64,000 bases of DNA from NCBI GenBank assembly GCA_016934035.1, contig JAFGTP010000046.1, positions 1 to 64,000 of the forward strand. The letters are read 5' to 3'. Below are positions 8,182 through 17,627 of the stretch, piece by piece. The position numbers and the translations under genes were made by a program. The notes beneath the pieces were generated by a model that saw only the letters and a program-made list of their open reading frames with translations, was not told the origin of the DNA and ran no database searches. Each line of letters opens with the position of its first letter. The first letter of the stretch is position 1. This DNA is from Fidelibacterota bacterium (lineage in GTDB: Bacteria; Fidelibacterota; UBA2242; JAFGTP01).

Positions 8182-9204
8182 CTAATTTACACATTGACGT
8201 AAATACTTTTTTCCGATCTTGATAATATATTCAATCTGGTTTATTTGTTTTTGCTTTATTTTTATACCATTAGAAAACTCTTTTAAATACCAGGTCAACT
8301 TTTCTGTAAATCCATCTTCTACAAGATCAGAAAAATATTGATTGAGAATTTTTTTATACAAAGTTTGCTCTTCCGATGAAATTTTCCCGGATATAAGGTA
8401 TTTTTCTTCTATGATATCAGCAATTGCTTTCATTAGAGTTTCTTTATTGATCACGGTTAAATAATTTTCATAAAAGCCATAATCTTCATGTAAAGCGATT
8501 GTACTATAGGCCAGTACGACACACATACTTTTGAAGATCATCTCCCTTGATAAAAATTTTTTATAATGATCCTGTGATTGAAGACTTTTCAATATTTTTT
8601 CAATGATTGCAGGTGTTGTACTTGTCTTTTTCACAACCTTACTAATCCATAAATCAAGTTGTTCACTTTCAATCGATGGCTTTTCAGGAGCATAATCTTC
8701 CGGAAAAGTACCACCTTTTATATAAAAATAAATACTTCCATAATCTGAATTTACAGAAATATTCTTATTCCGCTTTGGCGCCTCACTAATATTTCTCAGA
8801 ATTTTCCAGCCAGCAGGGTCTTCTTTTTTAAAGTGCTCGAAAATTTCTTGTTTGGTTTTGGAAATCACCAATTTCTTCAGATAGAAAAAACCAAGTTCAT
8901 TGTTTGCCAGTATTTCAGATAAAAAGGGTTTAAAATATCGAATAAATTCAGTAAACCCGCCATCATTATCCCTTGTAAATAATGGTGAAATAAAATCAAT
9001 TGCATAATCTTCAAGGAATTTTTCATCAGTAATTTTATTTTTGAAATATAATTTATCGGAATGATACTGAATCTGTATATAAGTGAGGGCGATATTTTTA
9101 CAATACTGGAACAAAAGAAAAACATCCTCTCTGGAATATTTTGATTCAACAACATTGTGAATACTAAATGTAAGTTTTTTAATATCAATTGTGTTAAAAT
9201 TCAT
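8182..9204 (-). CDS. Unrecognised helical regulator, possibly divergent sigma-like factor
   Basis: 340 residues, almost wholly alpha-helical, with no signal peptide or membrane segment. I do not recognise it securely. The stretch from ~40 to 150 (ALTYIQIQYHSDKL, DYAIDFISPLFTRDNDGGF, YFKKLV-like helices, then FKKEDPAGWKILRNI) has the spacing and aromatic/acidic character of region 2 of sigma-70-like proteins, and the gene is followed at once by a zf-HC2 anti-sigma-type gene. No clear region 4 helix-turn-helix can be named; the C-terminal 150 residues are helical and lysine-rich. The ATG at 9204 is preferred to an in-frame TTG at 9213; neither has a strong Shine-Dalgarno. It heads the minus-strand module and diverges from the GH3 gene across a 240-bp AT-rich spacer that must carry both promoters. 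Confidence 0.5.
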   Translation of the reverse strand: MNFNTIDIKKLTFSIHNVVESKYSREDVFLLFQYCKNIALTYIQIQYHSDKLYFKNKITDEKFLEDYAIDFISPLFTRDNDGGFTEFIRYFKPFLSEILANNELGFFYLKKLVISKTKQEIFEHFKKEDPAGWKILRNISEAPKRNKNISVNSDYGSIYFYIKGGTFPEDYAPEKPSIESEQLDLWISKVVKKTSTTPAIIEKILKSLQSQDHYKKFLSREMIFKSMCVVLAYSTIALHEDYGFYENYLTVINKETLMKAIADIIEEKYLISGKISSEEQTLYKKILNQYFSDLVEDGFTEKLTWYLKEFSNGIKIKQKQINQIEYIIKIGKKYLRQCVN

Positions 9205-9451
9205 GCCTGACAAAACTTATTCTTTCATCCGAATTAAATCAATATAAATTATTAATAACTAACCACTGGTTTCAACAGTCCTTTTCTGGAAAATTCTCAT
9301 TATTTAAAACAGATTTTTCACTGAATAACACTTCAGATATTCAAAATTCAGTCAGTAAAAATCTGAGATACATCCTTCTATATATTGAAAACTCTAAGTT
9401 TGTATTCTTAAAATAATAACTCTATATTTAGGCCAATAATCGGAGGTTAAA

Positions 9452-12085
9452 GTGAAACAAATGTATAAATGGACATTTTTTTTATGGATGGTTTTATGTA
9501 TTTCCTGTGGAAAAAGCAGGGATTCTTACAAAGATTCTTCTTTGGATATTGAAAAGAGAATAGATATCCTGTTGGAGCAAATGACACTGGAAGAAAAATT
9601 CTGGCAACTGTTTATGATACCAGGGGATTTGTCAATTGGCAAAGAAAATCTGAAACAGGGAATTTTTGGCCTGCAGGTCGGTACTGTCGGCGCTGTTGAA
9701 GATGAAAAAATGCAGGTGCTGCAGTATGATGCCGCTGCCACGGCAGTTGAGACCGCCAAAAAAGTCAATGAAATACAAAAATTTTTCGTGGAAGAAACCC
9801 GGCTTGGAATACCAGTCATCATTTTCGATGAAGCGCTGCACGGATTAATTCGGTCCGGGGCCACCTCTTTTCCACAATCCATTGCACTGGCTGCGACTTT
9901 TGATACGGTTCTGGTGGCAGATATCGGACTTGCTGTGGCCAGGGAGACCCGATCCAGGGGCATCAATCAGATTTTGTCTCCGGTCGTCAATATTGCCAGG
10001 GATGTCAGATGGGGACGGACCGAAGAGACCTATGGTGAAGATCCTCTACTCTGTTCTGAGATGGGAAAAGCCTATATTTCTCCTTTTGAAAAACTAAATG
10101 TCATAACGACACCGAAACATTTTGTTGCCAATGTTGCTGATGGTGGACGGGATAGTTATCCGGCCCATTTCAATGAGCGACTGCTCAAGGAGATTTATTA
10201 TCCGGCCTTCAGGACGGCTTTTCAAAAGGCCGGCGCCCGCTCGGTAATGACTTCCTATAATTCCCTGGACGGTATACCCTGCACAGCAAATGATGAATTG
10301 TTGATCAGAACATTAAAAGAAGAATGGGGCTTCAGAGGTTTTGTGATTTCTGATGCAAATGCTGTCGGTGGAATTTATTCACTTCATGAAAATGTTGATA
10401 ATTGGGAAGATGCCGGAGCGATGGCGTTAAAGGGCGGATTGGATGTGATATTCCAGACTTCCTTCTCACACGCAGAATTATTCAAAGGTGCGGTGATGAA
10501 GGGAAAGGTACCCTTGGACAGAGTCAATGACGCTGTGCGCCGGGTTTTAAGGGCCAAATTTCAATTGGGGCTTTTTGAAAATCCCTATATTTCTGTTGAA
10601 GAGGCGGGAAAATGGAATGGTCATCCTGACCATCGTCAATTGGCATTGGAAGCAGCCAGAAAATCTATTGTTCTTTTGAAAAATGAAAATAATTTTTTGC
10701 CCTTATCTAAAAAAATCAAAAAAATCGCTGTAATCGGGCCTGATGCGATTGAAGCGCGGCAAGGTGGCTATTCCGGGCCGGGTATCAATACCATTTCCAT
10801 TCTCAAGGGATTAAAAAGTCTAGCCAAAAACTGTGACATTGAGTACTGTGCCGGTGTTGGCCGGGAAAATCATGATTTTATGACCATACCTGAAGAATAT
10901 CTGTCCAATAGCGAAGGTTCCGGCCTCAAAGGAGAATATTTTGACAATATTGATTTTGAAGGTGTTCCTTCAGTCCGATGGGACAAGAAAATTGATTTTC
11001 GATGGACATTTCTGTCCCCTCATCCCGGGATTTCCAAAGATTGGTTTTCAGTCCGATGGACCGGAAAATTGAAATCCCCCCAAACAGGAAAATACCAAAT
11101 TGGAATTGATGGTGATTCTGGCTACCGGCTTTGGCTGGACAATAAACTGATCATCGACAACAGAACAAAAGGCGGATTTGAACCGGAACTGGTCTTCTTC
11201 AATTTTCAGCAGGATAAATTTTATGATATTCAACTGGAGTATTATGAGCCCCAGGGAAGAACAAAAATCAATCTGGTGTGGACCATCGGTATTCCGGAGT
11301 ATAAAAAACAGATTCGTGAAGCTGTGGCGCTGGCACAAGAATCACAAGTTGCTGTGGTTTGTGTTGGAATCAATGAAGGTGAATTCAATGATCGTGCGAT
11401 GTTAACACTGCCGGGAAAACAGGAACAAATGATTAATGAAATTGCACACACAGGAACGCCAATAATCGTTGTCCTGACCGGCGGCAGCGCAGTAACAATG
11501 GATTCCTGGCTCCAAAATGTCGATGGTATAATTGCTGTCTGGTATGCCGGCGAGGTTGGAGGACAGGCGATTGCTGAGGTATTGCTGGGTGAGGTCAATC
11601 CTTCTGGTAAATTGCCGATTACTTTTCCAAAGGATGTTGCCCAATTGCCGCTTTATTACAATCACAAGCCCACCGGCAGGGGAGATTACTACATCAATTT
11701 TACCGGTAAGCCTCTTTTTCCTTTTGGCTATGGATTGAGCTATACGGATTTCGACTATGGCAATTTGAAAATAGATCGTGAAAGCCAGGGCTGGAAAGTA
11801 GCTTTTGATATTACCAATACCGGCCCCTGTGATGGAGATGAAGTCGTTCAATTATATCTTCACGATGAGGTGGCATCGGTGGTCCGGCCGGTCCTTGAAT
11901 TAAAAAAATTCAGTCGAATTTTTTTGAAAAAAAATGAAACTGGCAAAGTCACATTTTATCTCAAAAAATCTGATTTTGAAATGATTGATCAATCATTGGA
12001 AAAAGTTGTTGAACCGGGTACCTTTACAGTTTATATCGGGAGGTCTTCGGAAGATTTGCGATTGAAAGGTGAGATAACTTTGTAG
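9452..12085 (+). CDS. Lipid-anchored GH3 beta-glucosidase with PA14 insert
   Basis: 877-residue glycoside hydrolase family 3 enzyme, expected to release terminal beta-linked glucose (or similar sugars) at the cell surface. The lipobox ends at Cys19 (LCISCG). The GH3 N-domain spans ~35-380 with R-W-G-R-T-x-E-T-Y-G-E-D-P (~186-198), the K-H-F motif (~222) and the catalytic nucleophile Asp301 in GFVISDANA. The GH3 C-domain (~400-760) carries an inserted PA14 domain at ~495-615 (LKGEYFDN...WTGKLKSPQTGKYQIG), and V-G-I-N-E-G-E-F-N-D-R near the acid/base region. A fibronectin III-like domain ends the protein. The start is GTG, with GGAGG 6 nt upstream. It is followed within 20 nt by the PNGase F-like gene. 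Exact substrate cannot be read from sequence. Confidence 0.92.
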   Translation: MKQMYKWTFFLWMVLCISCGKSRDSYKDSSLDIEKRIDILLEQMTLEEKFWQLFMIPGDLSIGKENLKQGIFGLQVGTVGAVEDEKMQVLQYDAAATAVETAKKVNEIQKFFVEETRLGIPVIIFDEALHGLIRSGATSFPQSIALAATFDTVLVADIGLAVARETRSRGINQILSPVVNIARDVRWGRTEETYGEDPLLCSEMGKAYISPFEKLNVITTPKHFVANVADGGRDSYPAHFNERLLKEIYYPAFRTAFQKAGARSVMTSYNSLDGIPCTANDELLIRTLKEEWGFRGFVISDANAVGGIYSLHENVDNWEDAGAMALKGGLDVIFQTSFSHAELFKGAVMKGKVPLDRVNDAVRRVLRAKFQLGLFENPYISVEEAGKWNGHPDHRQLALEAARKSIVLLKNENNFLPLSKKIKKIAVIGPDAIEARQGGYSGPGINTISILKGLKSLAKNCDIEYCAGVGRENHDFMTIPEEYLSNSEGSGLKGEYFDNIDFEGVPSVRWDKKIDFRWTFLSPHPGISKDWFSVRWTGKLKSPQTGKYQIGIDGDSGYRLWLDNKLIIDNRTKGGFEPELVFFNFQQDKFYDIQLEYYEPQGRTKINLVWTIGIPEYKKQIREAVALAQESQVAVVCVGINEGEFNDRAMLTLPGKQEQMINEIAHTGTPIIVVLTGGSAVTMDSWLQNVDGIIAVWYAGEVGGQAIAEVLLGEVNPSGKLPITFPKDVAQLPLYYNHKPTGRGDYYINFTGKPLFPFGYGLSYTDFDYGNLKIDRESQGWKVAFDITNTGPCDGDEVVQLYLHDEVASVVRPVLELKKFSRIFLKKNETGKVTFYLKKSDFEMIDQSLEKVVEPGTFTVYIGRSSEDLRLKGEITL

Positions 12086-12101
12086 TCTATTTGGAATTTT
12101 A

Positions 12102-14027
12102 ATGATGAAAGATGGAATGTTTATGAAAAAAATAGTATTGACTATATGGATACTCTTCTCAATTGGTTATGCAACGGAAAAAGTGGCAACTGTCAGGGCC
12201 CATGATTCCTTAATAAACACCGATCCCTCAAAGGGTGTGAAAAGTTTCATTAAATGGGCGCAATTTCCATCCAGGCATGAAAGCATTCGCCGCATGAAGA
12301 TGAATGTAACACTAGCCTATCCTGCGGATCGGGCCATCGCCCACTGGGATTACAGAGACCATATAAAAATTTTACGTTCCGGCGGTATGAAAGGCCAAAA
12401 TTTTAATTATGAAATCGGTAGAATGCTGACGCCCTATGGCAGCAATTTCAAGGAAGGATGGAGCTATACCTGGCAGGTAGATGTGACAGATTTTCAATAT
12501 TTTTTGAGAGATAGCGTGGAAATTGAATATATTCATTCCGGATATGAAAGTCCGGAGTTGGGTTGGGACCTGACTATTGATTTTGATATTGAATACGGGC
12601 CGGAAATCGCAACATTCATTTCCATGGAACGATTATGGGAAGACAATTTTCAGTATGGTAATCCTGAAAATGATATTGAGTCAAACCTCAAACCGATCCA
12701 AATCAAAACTGCCCCGGGAAGTGTTTTTGGAAGGATTCGAATTCAGCATACCGGGCATGGGATGGACAGCCTCAGAGGTTGCAGTGAATTTTGCCGTCGA
12801 TGGCGTGAAATCATATTGGATGGAATGGTCATCGATCATCGGGATATCTGGAAAGAATGCGGCAATAATCCGCTTTATCCCCAGGGCGGCACTTGGATTT
12901 TTGATCGGGGAAACTGGTGCCCCGGTGACCTCCAAAACCCTGATATTATCGATTTTCCGTTTACAAAACCAAACCATATTCTTGATTTGTCCATGGAACC
13001 CTACCGGGCCCATGATGTCAATCAACCCTATGAGCAGATTGCTGCATACCTATTTCAATTTTCAGCCCCGACCCATCGATATGATGTCGCTGTCGAATCC
13101 ATTATAGCACCCAACAAATCGGACCCCTATAACCGGTATAATCCGGCTGGATTCAATTCGAAAATTAAAATTAAAAACCTGGGGGCGGAACTTCTTGAAA
13201 GTCTGGTGGTAACCTACCAAACGGAGGGTTTCAAACCCCATAAATACAATTGGAAAGGAAACCTGGCATTTAACCAGGAGACTGAAATTGTTTTACCGGG
13301 AATTATTGAAGCCCGTGAAGGAGAAAATAGATTTACTGTCACATTGTCAAAACCCAATGGTAAAAAAGACCAATGGAAACCAGATAATACTCTCTCTTCA
13401 ATATTTTTCAGTGTGCCGACCCTTCCGACCCAATTTATCGTGGATTTTCTGACCAACAATAAACCGCGGGAAAATTCCCTGTGGATCATCAACAGTGACC
13501 TTGATACGGTTTTTTATAAAGCCCCCGAAACACTGGATTCAGCTACCCGTTATCAGGATACGTTGTTATTGCCGGAAGGGTATTATGCCCTGGCCCTTAC
13601 AGACACTGCCGGCGATGGTCTGGAATTTTGGTTTATGGCCAATGCCGGATATGGATATTTAAGATTAAAAGACCTGAAAGGCAATATTATCAAATTGTTT
13701 GAAAGCGATTGCGGAAACGGCCAGTTTTTTGCCTTTCAGACCAGAAACCATGCGGTTGTTGATACCACAAATGAATATTTTTCAATCAATATTTTTCCGA
13801 GAATGGTCAGTGATGATTTAAAACTTTACGTTTTGGTCCATCAACCTTCAACAATCAAGACCAGGATCACAAAAGACGGCCGTTTTATTGAGGAGCATAT
13901 TTATTCCAATATTAAAGATTCCGCCATCGGCATGGATTGTTCCCATCTTGAAGAAGGGCGGTATGTGATGGAAATCTATTTAAATGACGAGCCTAAAATG
14001 AATCGCCGATTTAACAAAATCAAATGA
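12102..14027 (+). CDS. PNGase F-type peptide:N-glycosidase (N-glycanase)
   Basis: Secreted 641-residue amidase expected to cut the bond between Asn and the innermost GlcNAc of N-glycans. Recognition rests on the PNGase F core around residues 215-310: G-H-G-x-x-S-L-R-G-C-S-E-F-C, then W-K-E-C-G-N-N-P-L-Y-P-Q-G-G-T-W and D-R-G-N-W-C-P-G. These keep the cysteine pairs and acidic/Trp residues of the Elizabethkingia enzyme. A C-terminal extension of ~250 residues contains beta-sandwich regions not present in the classic ~310-residue enzyme. The signal peptide begins MKKIVLTIWILFSIGYA at codon 8 (12123), which may be the true start; ATGs at 12102 and 12105 are alternatives. It sits between GH3 and DPP-IV genes on the same strand, which fits glycoprotein breakdown. 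Confidence 0.85.
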   Translation: MMKDGMFMKKIVLTIWILFSIGYATEKVATVRAHDSLINTDPSKGVKSFIKWAQFPSRHESIRRMKMNVTLAYPADRAIAHWDYRDHIKILRSGGMKGQNFNYEIGRMLTPYGSNFKEGWSYTWQVDVTDFQYFLRDSVEIEYIHSGYESPELGWDLTIDFDIEYGPEIATFISMERLWEDNFQYGNPENDIESNLKPIQIKTAPGSVFGRIRIQHTGHGMDSLRGCSEFCRRWREIILDGMVIDHRDIWKECGNNPLYPQGGTWIFDRGNWCPGDLQNPDIIDFPFTKPNHILDLSMEPYRAHDVNQPYEQIAAYLFQFSAPTHRYDVAVESIIAPNKSDPYNRYNPAGFNSKIKIKNLGAELLESLVVTYQTEGFKPHKYNWKGNLAFNQETEIVLPGIIEAREGENRFTVTLSKPNGKKDQWKPDNTLSSIFFSVPTLPTQFIVDFLTNNKPRENSLWIINSDLDTVFYKAPETLDSATRYQDTLLLPEGYYALALTDTAGDGLEFWFMANAGYGYLRLKDLKGNIIKLFESDCGNGQFFAFQTRNHAVVDTTNEYFSINIFPRMVSDDLKLYVLVHQPSTIKTRITKDGRFIEEHIYSNIKDSAIGMDCSHLEEGRYVMEIYLNDEPKMNRRFNKIK

Positions 14028-14128
14028 AGATAAAATTGATCCTTGAAAAATCTGTTTCATTATATTTTGATTTTGAGCATATTCTGTAGTTATAAATTTT
14101 TTTGTGTAAAAAAAGAGTGAGGGGAACC

Positions 14129-16315
14129 ATGAAATTTTTTATTCGATTAATTTTATCTGCCATTTTTGCCTTGGCCTATGGCAATGCCGCACCTAAAAAG
14201 GACATAACCCTGGAAGATATACTGAAAACAAACAAATTCAGTACTCAATCCATTACCGGCCTGAAATCCATGAAGGACGGTGAACATTATACTTCGCTGG
14301 TCAACAGCAAAAGCCAAATTGTTCAGTATTCCTACAAGACAGGAGAGACTATTGATACATTGTTTTCTATTGTCGGCATTGATGGTCTTAGGGCGATACA
14401 GGATTATGAATTTTCTGCCGATGAATCCAAAATTTTGTTTTACACTAATCCCGAGAGACTCTATCGCCATTCCTTTTTTGCAGATTATTTCCTCTGGGAC
14501 AAGCAGGCTGAGAAACTGCAAAAATTAACCGAAAAAAACAAGGTCCGGATCGCCTCTTTGTCTCCCGACGGGTCAAAAGCCGCCTTTGTATTTGAAAATA
14601 ATCTTTACGTCAAAGATCTGATTTCCGGAAAAGAAATACAAGTTACAGCTGATGGCCAAACCAATAAAATTCAAAATGGCACCCCCGATTGGGTGTATGA
14701 AGAAGAATTTGCCTTCAGTCGGGCTTATGAATGGTCCCCGGACGGGAAAATGATCGCTTACCTGCGTTTCGATGAGTCCATGGTGGCAACCTTTAATATG
14801 ACGCGGTTTAAAGGCACTTTTCCGGATCTAAAAGAAAATGAAATCTACCCTGAAAATTATACGTTTAAATATCCCAAAGCCGGCGAAAAAAATGCCATTG
14901 TCTCGGTCCATGTATACGATCTTAAAAAAAGAAAAACCCGAATAATGGATATCGGTGCTGAGACGGACCAGTATATTCCCCGAATCAAATGGATGCCAAA
15001 CTCTGAAAAGTTGGCGATTTTGCGTCTGAACCGTCTGCAAAACCACCTGGAAATTCTGCTGGCCGATCCGAAAAATGGAAAATCGACTGTTATTTATAAT
15101 GACCAGGAGACGGAATATGTGGACGACCGTGCTTTTGATTCCTTTACTTTTGTCAATGATGAACAGTTTTTGATTGCCAACGAAAAAAATGAAGAGACAC
15201 ATATTATCCTCTACAGTTTGAAAGATGGCCAAATTCGAAACCTCACGGAAAAAGGCCATGAAGTGGCCCGGTTTTACGGACTGGATGAAAAAAACCGGCT
15301 GGTCTTTTATCTGGCCTATGGAGATAATCCGTGCAACAATTTGATAATGGCGGCAGATTTGGAGGGAAATGTCAGTGCTTTGATAGATCATGAAGGGACA
15401 AATTCCCCGGCTTTTTCTCACACGTTTCAATACTTTATTAATAATTTTGAAAATTCACTGACACCAAAACGAGTGACCCTTCATGATGCAAAAGGCAATC
15501 TGATTCGTTTGCTGGAAGATAATCAGGCCGTTAAAGATAGTCTCGAAAATTACAACTTTGCGACCCGGGATTTTTTCACCTTTACTACCGATGAAAATAT
15601 TGCTCTTCATGCCTGGATTCAGAAGCCCGTTGATTTTGATCCGGCTAAAAAATATCCTGTGCTGATTGACCAGTACAGTGGCCCCGGTTCTCAAAGTGTC
15701 CGAAACAACTGGATATGTGACTGGTATCAGTCATTCAATGCAAAAGGATATATTGTTGTTGCTGTCGATACACGCGGAACCGGCGGACGGGGAGAAAAGT
15801 TTAAAAAAATCACCTATAAACAAATCGGAAAATATGAATCCGATGACCTGGTCGCCACTGCAAAATACCTGCAAACACTGGATTTTGTGGATCCCGACAG
15901 AATTGGAATTTGGGGTTGGAGTTATGGCGGATATACAACACTTCTGGCCATGCAAAAGGGCCAGGGTATCTTTCGGGCTGGGGTTGCCGTGGCGCCGGTG
16001 ACGGATTACCGGTTTTATGATACGATTTGGACTGAACGCTATAACAGCACACCTCAACTCAACCCAGATGGATACGCCGAAAATTCTGCCTTGGTGACAG
16101 CCAAAAATTTAAAGGGAAAATTGCTGATCGTTCATGGTACCGCTGATGATAATGTACATGCTCAAAATACCTATGAATATGTTGAAGAACTGGTACAGGC
16201 CAATATTCAGTTTGATATGATGTTCTATACCAATCGAAACCATTCCATCTATGGTGGTAATACCCGCTACCATCTTTTTACGAAAATAACGGATTTTTTT
16301 CTCAATAACCTTTAA
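14129..16315 (+). CDS. Dipeptidyl peptidase IV (S9B family)
   Basis: Secreted serine peptidase of 728 residues that removes X-Pro or X-Ala dipeptides from peptide N-termini. The signal peptide is MKFFIRLILSAIFALAYG. An N-terminal propeller contains the double-Glu motif (WVYEEEFAFSRAY) that binds the substrate amino group. The C-terminal alpha/beta hydrolase holds the triad: Ser598 in GWSYGGYT, Asp in HGTADDN (673/674) and His705 in NRNHSIYGG. Length matches DPP-IV. The start at 14129 is supported by GAGGGG upstream; the frame is open further upstream only through a TTG. It follows the PNGase F-like gene by ~100 nt, and a perfect inverted repeat with T-run follows the stop. Together the three genes could turn glycoproteins into sugars and dipeptides. 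Confidence 0.93.
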   Translation: MKFFIRLILSAIFALAYGNAAPKKDITLEDILKTNKFSTQSITGLKSMKDGEHYTSLVNSKSQIVQYSYKTGETIDTLFSIVGIDGLRAIQDYEFSADESKILFYTNPERLYRHSFFADYFLWDKQAEKLQKLTEKNKVRIASLSPDGSKAAFVFENNLYVKDLISGKEIQVTADGQTNKIQNGTPDWVYEEEFAFSRAYEWSPDGKMIAYLRFDESMVATFNMTRFKGTFPDLKENEIYPENYTFKYPKAGEKNAIVSVHVYDLKKRKTRIMDIGAETDQYIPRIKWMPNSEKLAILRLNRLQNHLEILLADPKNGKSTVIYNDQETEYVDDRAFDSFTFVNDEQFLIANEKNEETHIILYSLKDGQIRNLTEKGHEVARFYGLDEKNRLVFYLAYGDNPCNNLIMAADLEGNVSALIDHEGTNSPAFSHTFQYFINNFENSLTPKRVTLHDAKGNLIRLLEDNQAVKDSLENYNFATRDFFTFTTDENIALHAWIQKPVDFDPAKKYPVLIDQYSGPGSQSVRNNWICDWYQSFNAKGYIVVAVDTRGTGGRGEKFKKITYKQIGKYESDDLVATAKYLQTLDFVDPDRIGIWGWSYGGYTTLLAMQKGQGIFRAGVAVAPVTDYRFYDTIWTERYNSTPQLNPDGYAENSALVTAKNLKGKLLIVHGTADDNVHAQNTYEYVEELVQANIQFDMMFYTNRNHSIYGGNTRYHLFTKITDFFLNNL

Positions 16316-16361
16316 ACCGTTCAAAAGTCTGGCAAAATTGCCAAGGGTATCAGCATCATAA

Positions 16362-16430
16362 AAAATCCAATCGAACCTGTGAGTTAAAAGCCTGAACTAC
16401 TCAATGGGTCCGATTGGATTTTGTTTTTTT
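16362..16430 (+). terminator. Rho-independent terminator after the glycoprotein-degradation genes
   Basis: Perfect 12-bp inverted repeat AAAATCCAATCG (16362-16373) / CGATTGGATTTT (16411-16422), then a T-rich run (ttgttttttt). The loop is long (37 nt). It lies between the end of the DPP-IV gene and the converging propeller lipoprotein gene and could act in both directions. Confidence 0.7.
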
Positions 16431-16472
16431 ACTATAGTAATATTTATAATAACAAAAAACAGGTCTCTGATA

Positions 16473-17627
16473 TCAGCGAACCAGCAGAAAATCTTTAAAT
16501 TCTTTGGAAACTGTGGCCAGGGTATCCCAGTCTGTATTTTCCTGTAAATCCAGGGATTTGCAAATATAATTTACATCACTTCCACCCATTGTAAAATAAA
16601 TAGTGCTGCCATCTTCAGAAAAATGGGCGTTGGAAGTTTTGTTGGAATGAATAACCTGGATTTCCTGATCATCGACTAAATCCTGGTAATAAATGCCGAT
16701 AGATGTGGTCCTGCAAAATCCATTGGAATTACTCTGCAAGGGATTAAAGTTGGTTGCGTAGATGGAAAATTCTTTCACCTCTTCGGTTTGGAGGTTGTAC
16801 AGCTTTTTCTGATAACCATTTGTATAAACCAGATACCTGCCATCGCGGGTCATACCCAGAAAGTTGACATCGGCATCCCCTTCTTCTCCCAGTCGCTTGT
16901 ACTGGTCATTTTCAAAATCATATTGAAATAAAATTTCATAGTCCCAGTGTATGTTTCCGCTGACACCGAAAGCGTCAATATTACCGTAAGCATACCGTCC
17001 GTCCGGAGATATGGCCGTATGGGTCCCAAACTGGCCAGCTTCGGTATCGTTTCCTTTTTCAGGTTGATTGACAATAAAACTGTTGGGTGAGGGTGCGACC
17101 CGATGGGTGCCATCAGCAGGATTGTACCGAATCAGATAGGGGCGGTAGGTATCACCGTAATATCGATTGTTTGTGGCTGATAAATAGAGAATATAGCCGT
17201 TGTCGCTGATTCTGGCTGTATTGCTTTGAAAATAGGGATATTCACTTTCTGAATCCAGACGAAAAATCGGCAGATCTGTCTGGTTGCCGGAGTCAATATC
17301 CAGCCATACGCCGCGTGTTGTTTTGTCTTCATTGAAATCCCGGTGCAGGCCCATGACCAGAAAATCGTTGTTGATATCAACGTATTTTACCAGTTCGTCG
17401 TTGTAGGGATAAAGATCTGCCAGGGGTGAAAATTCCGATTTTCCGTTTTTCACCTCAATCAGGGCAATCAGCTTATCATTGCCCATGGATAAATTACCAC
17501 CAGGTAAATATAAGGCCAGAAAAGTTACTGCCTCAGTGTCCTTTTTTTTAGATTTTGTTGAAGATTCAAACCAATTACATTGAATAAAAAATAAGGTGAG
17601 AATAGTGACAAACACGATTTTTTTCAT
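16473..17627 (-). CDS. Beta-propeller lipoprotein of unknown function
   Basis: 384 residues. The lipobox is FFIQCNW after a short signal (MKKIVFVTILTLFFIQC). The remainder shows repeating four-stranded blade patterns: ARISDNGYILYLSA, HTAISPDGRYAYGN, LGMTRDGRYLVYTN, AHFSEDGSTIYFT. These are PD40/TolB-like propeller repeats. The start at 17627 is chosen for AAGGAG 7 nt upstream; the open frame extends 28 codons further but lacks a ribosome site. It is convergent with the DPP-IV gene and divergent from the ArsR gene. It is likely a periplasmic or surface binding protein. No catalytic motif is visible. Confidence 0.75.
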   Translation of the reverse strand: MKKIVFVTILTLFFIQCNWFESSTKSKKKDTEAVTFLALYLPGGNLSMGNDKLIALIEVKNGKSEFSPLADLYPYNDELVKYVDINNDFLVMGLHRDFNEDKTTRGVWLDIDSGNQTDLPIFRLDSESEYPYFQSNTARISDNGYILYLSATNNRYYGDTYRPYLIRYNPADGTHRVAPSPNSFIVNQPEKGNDTEAGQFGTHTAISPDGRYAYGNIDAFGVSGNIHWDYEILFQYDFENDQYKRLGEEGDADVNFLGMTRDGRYLVYTNGYQKKLYNLQTEEVKEFSIYATNFNPLQSNSNGFCRTTSIGIYYQDLVDDQEIQVIHSNKTSNAHFSEDGSTIYFTMGGSDVNYICKSLDLQENTDWDTLATVSKEFKDFLLVR

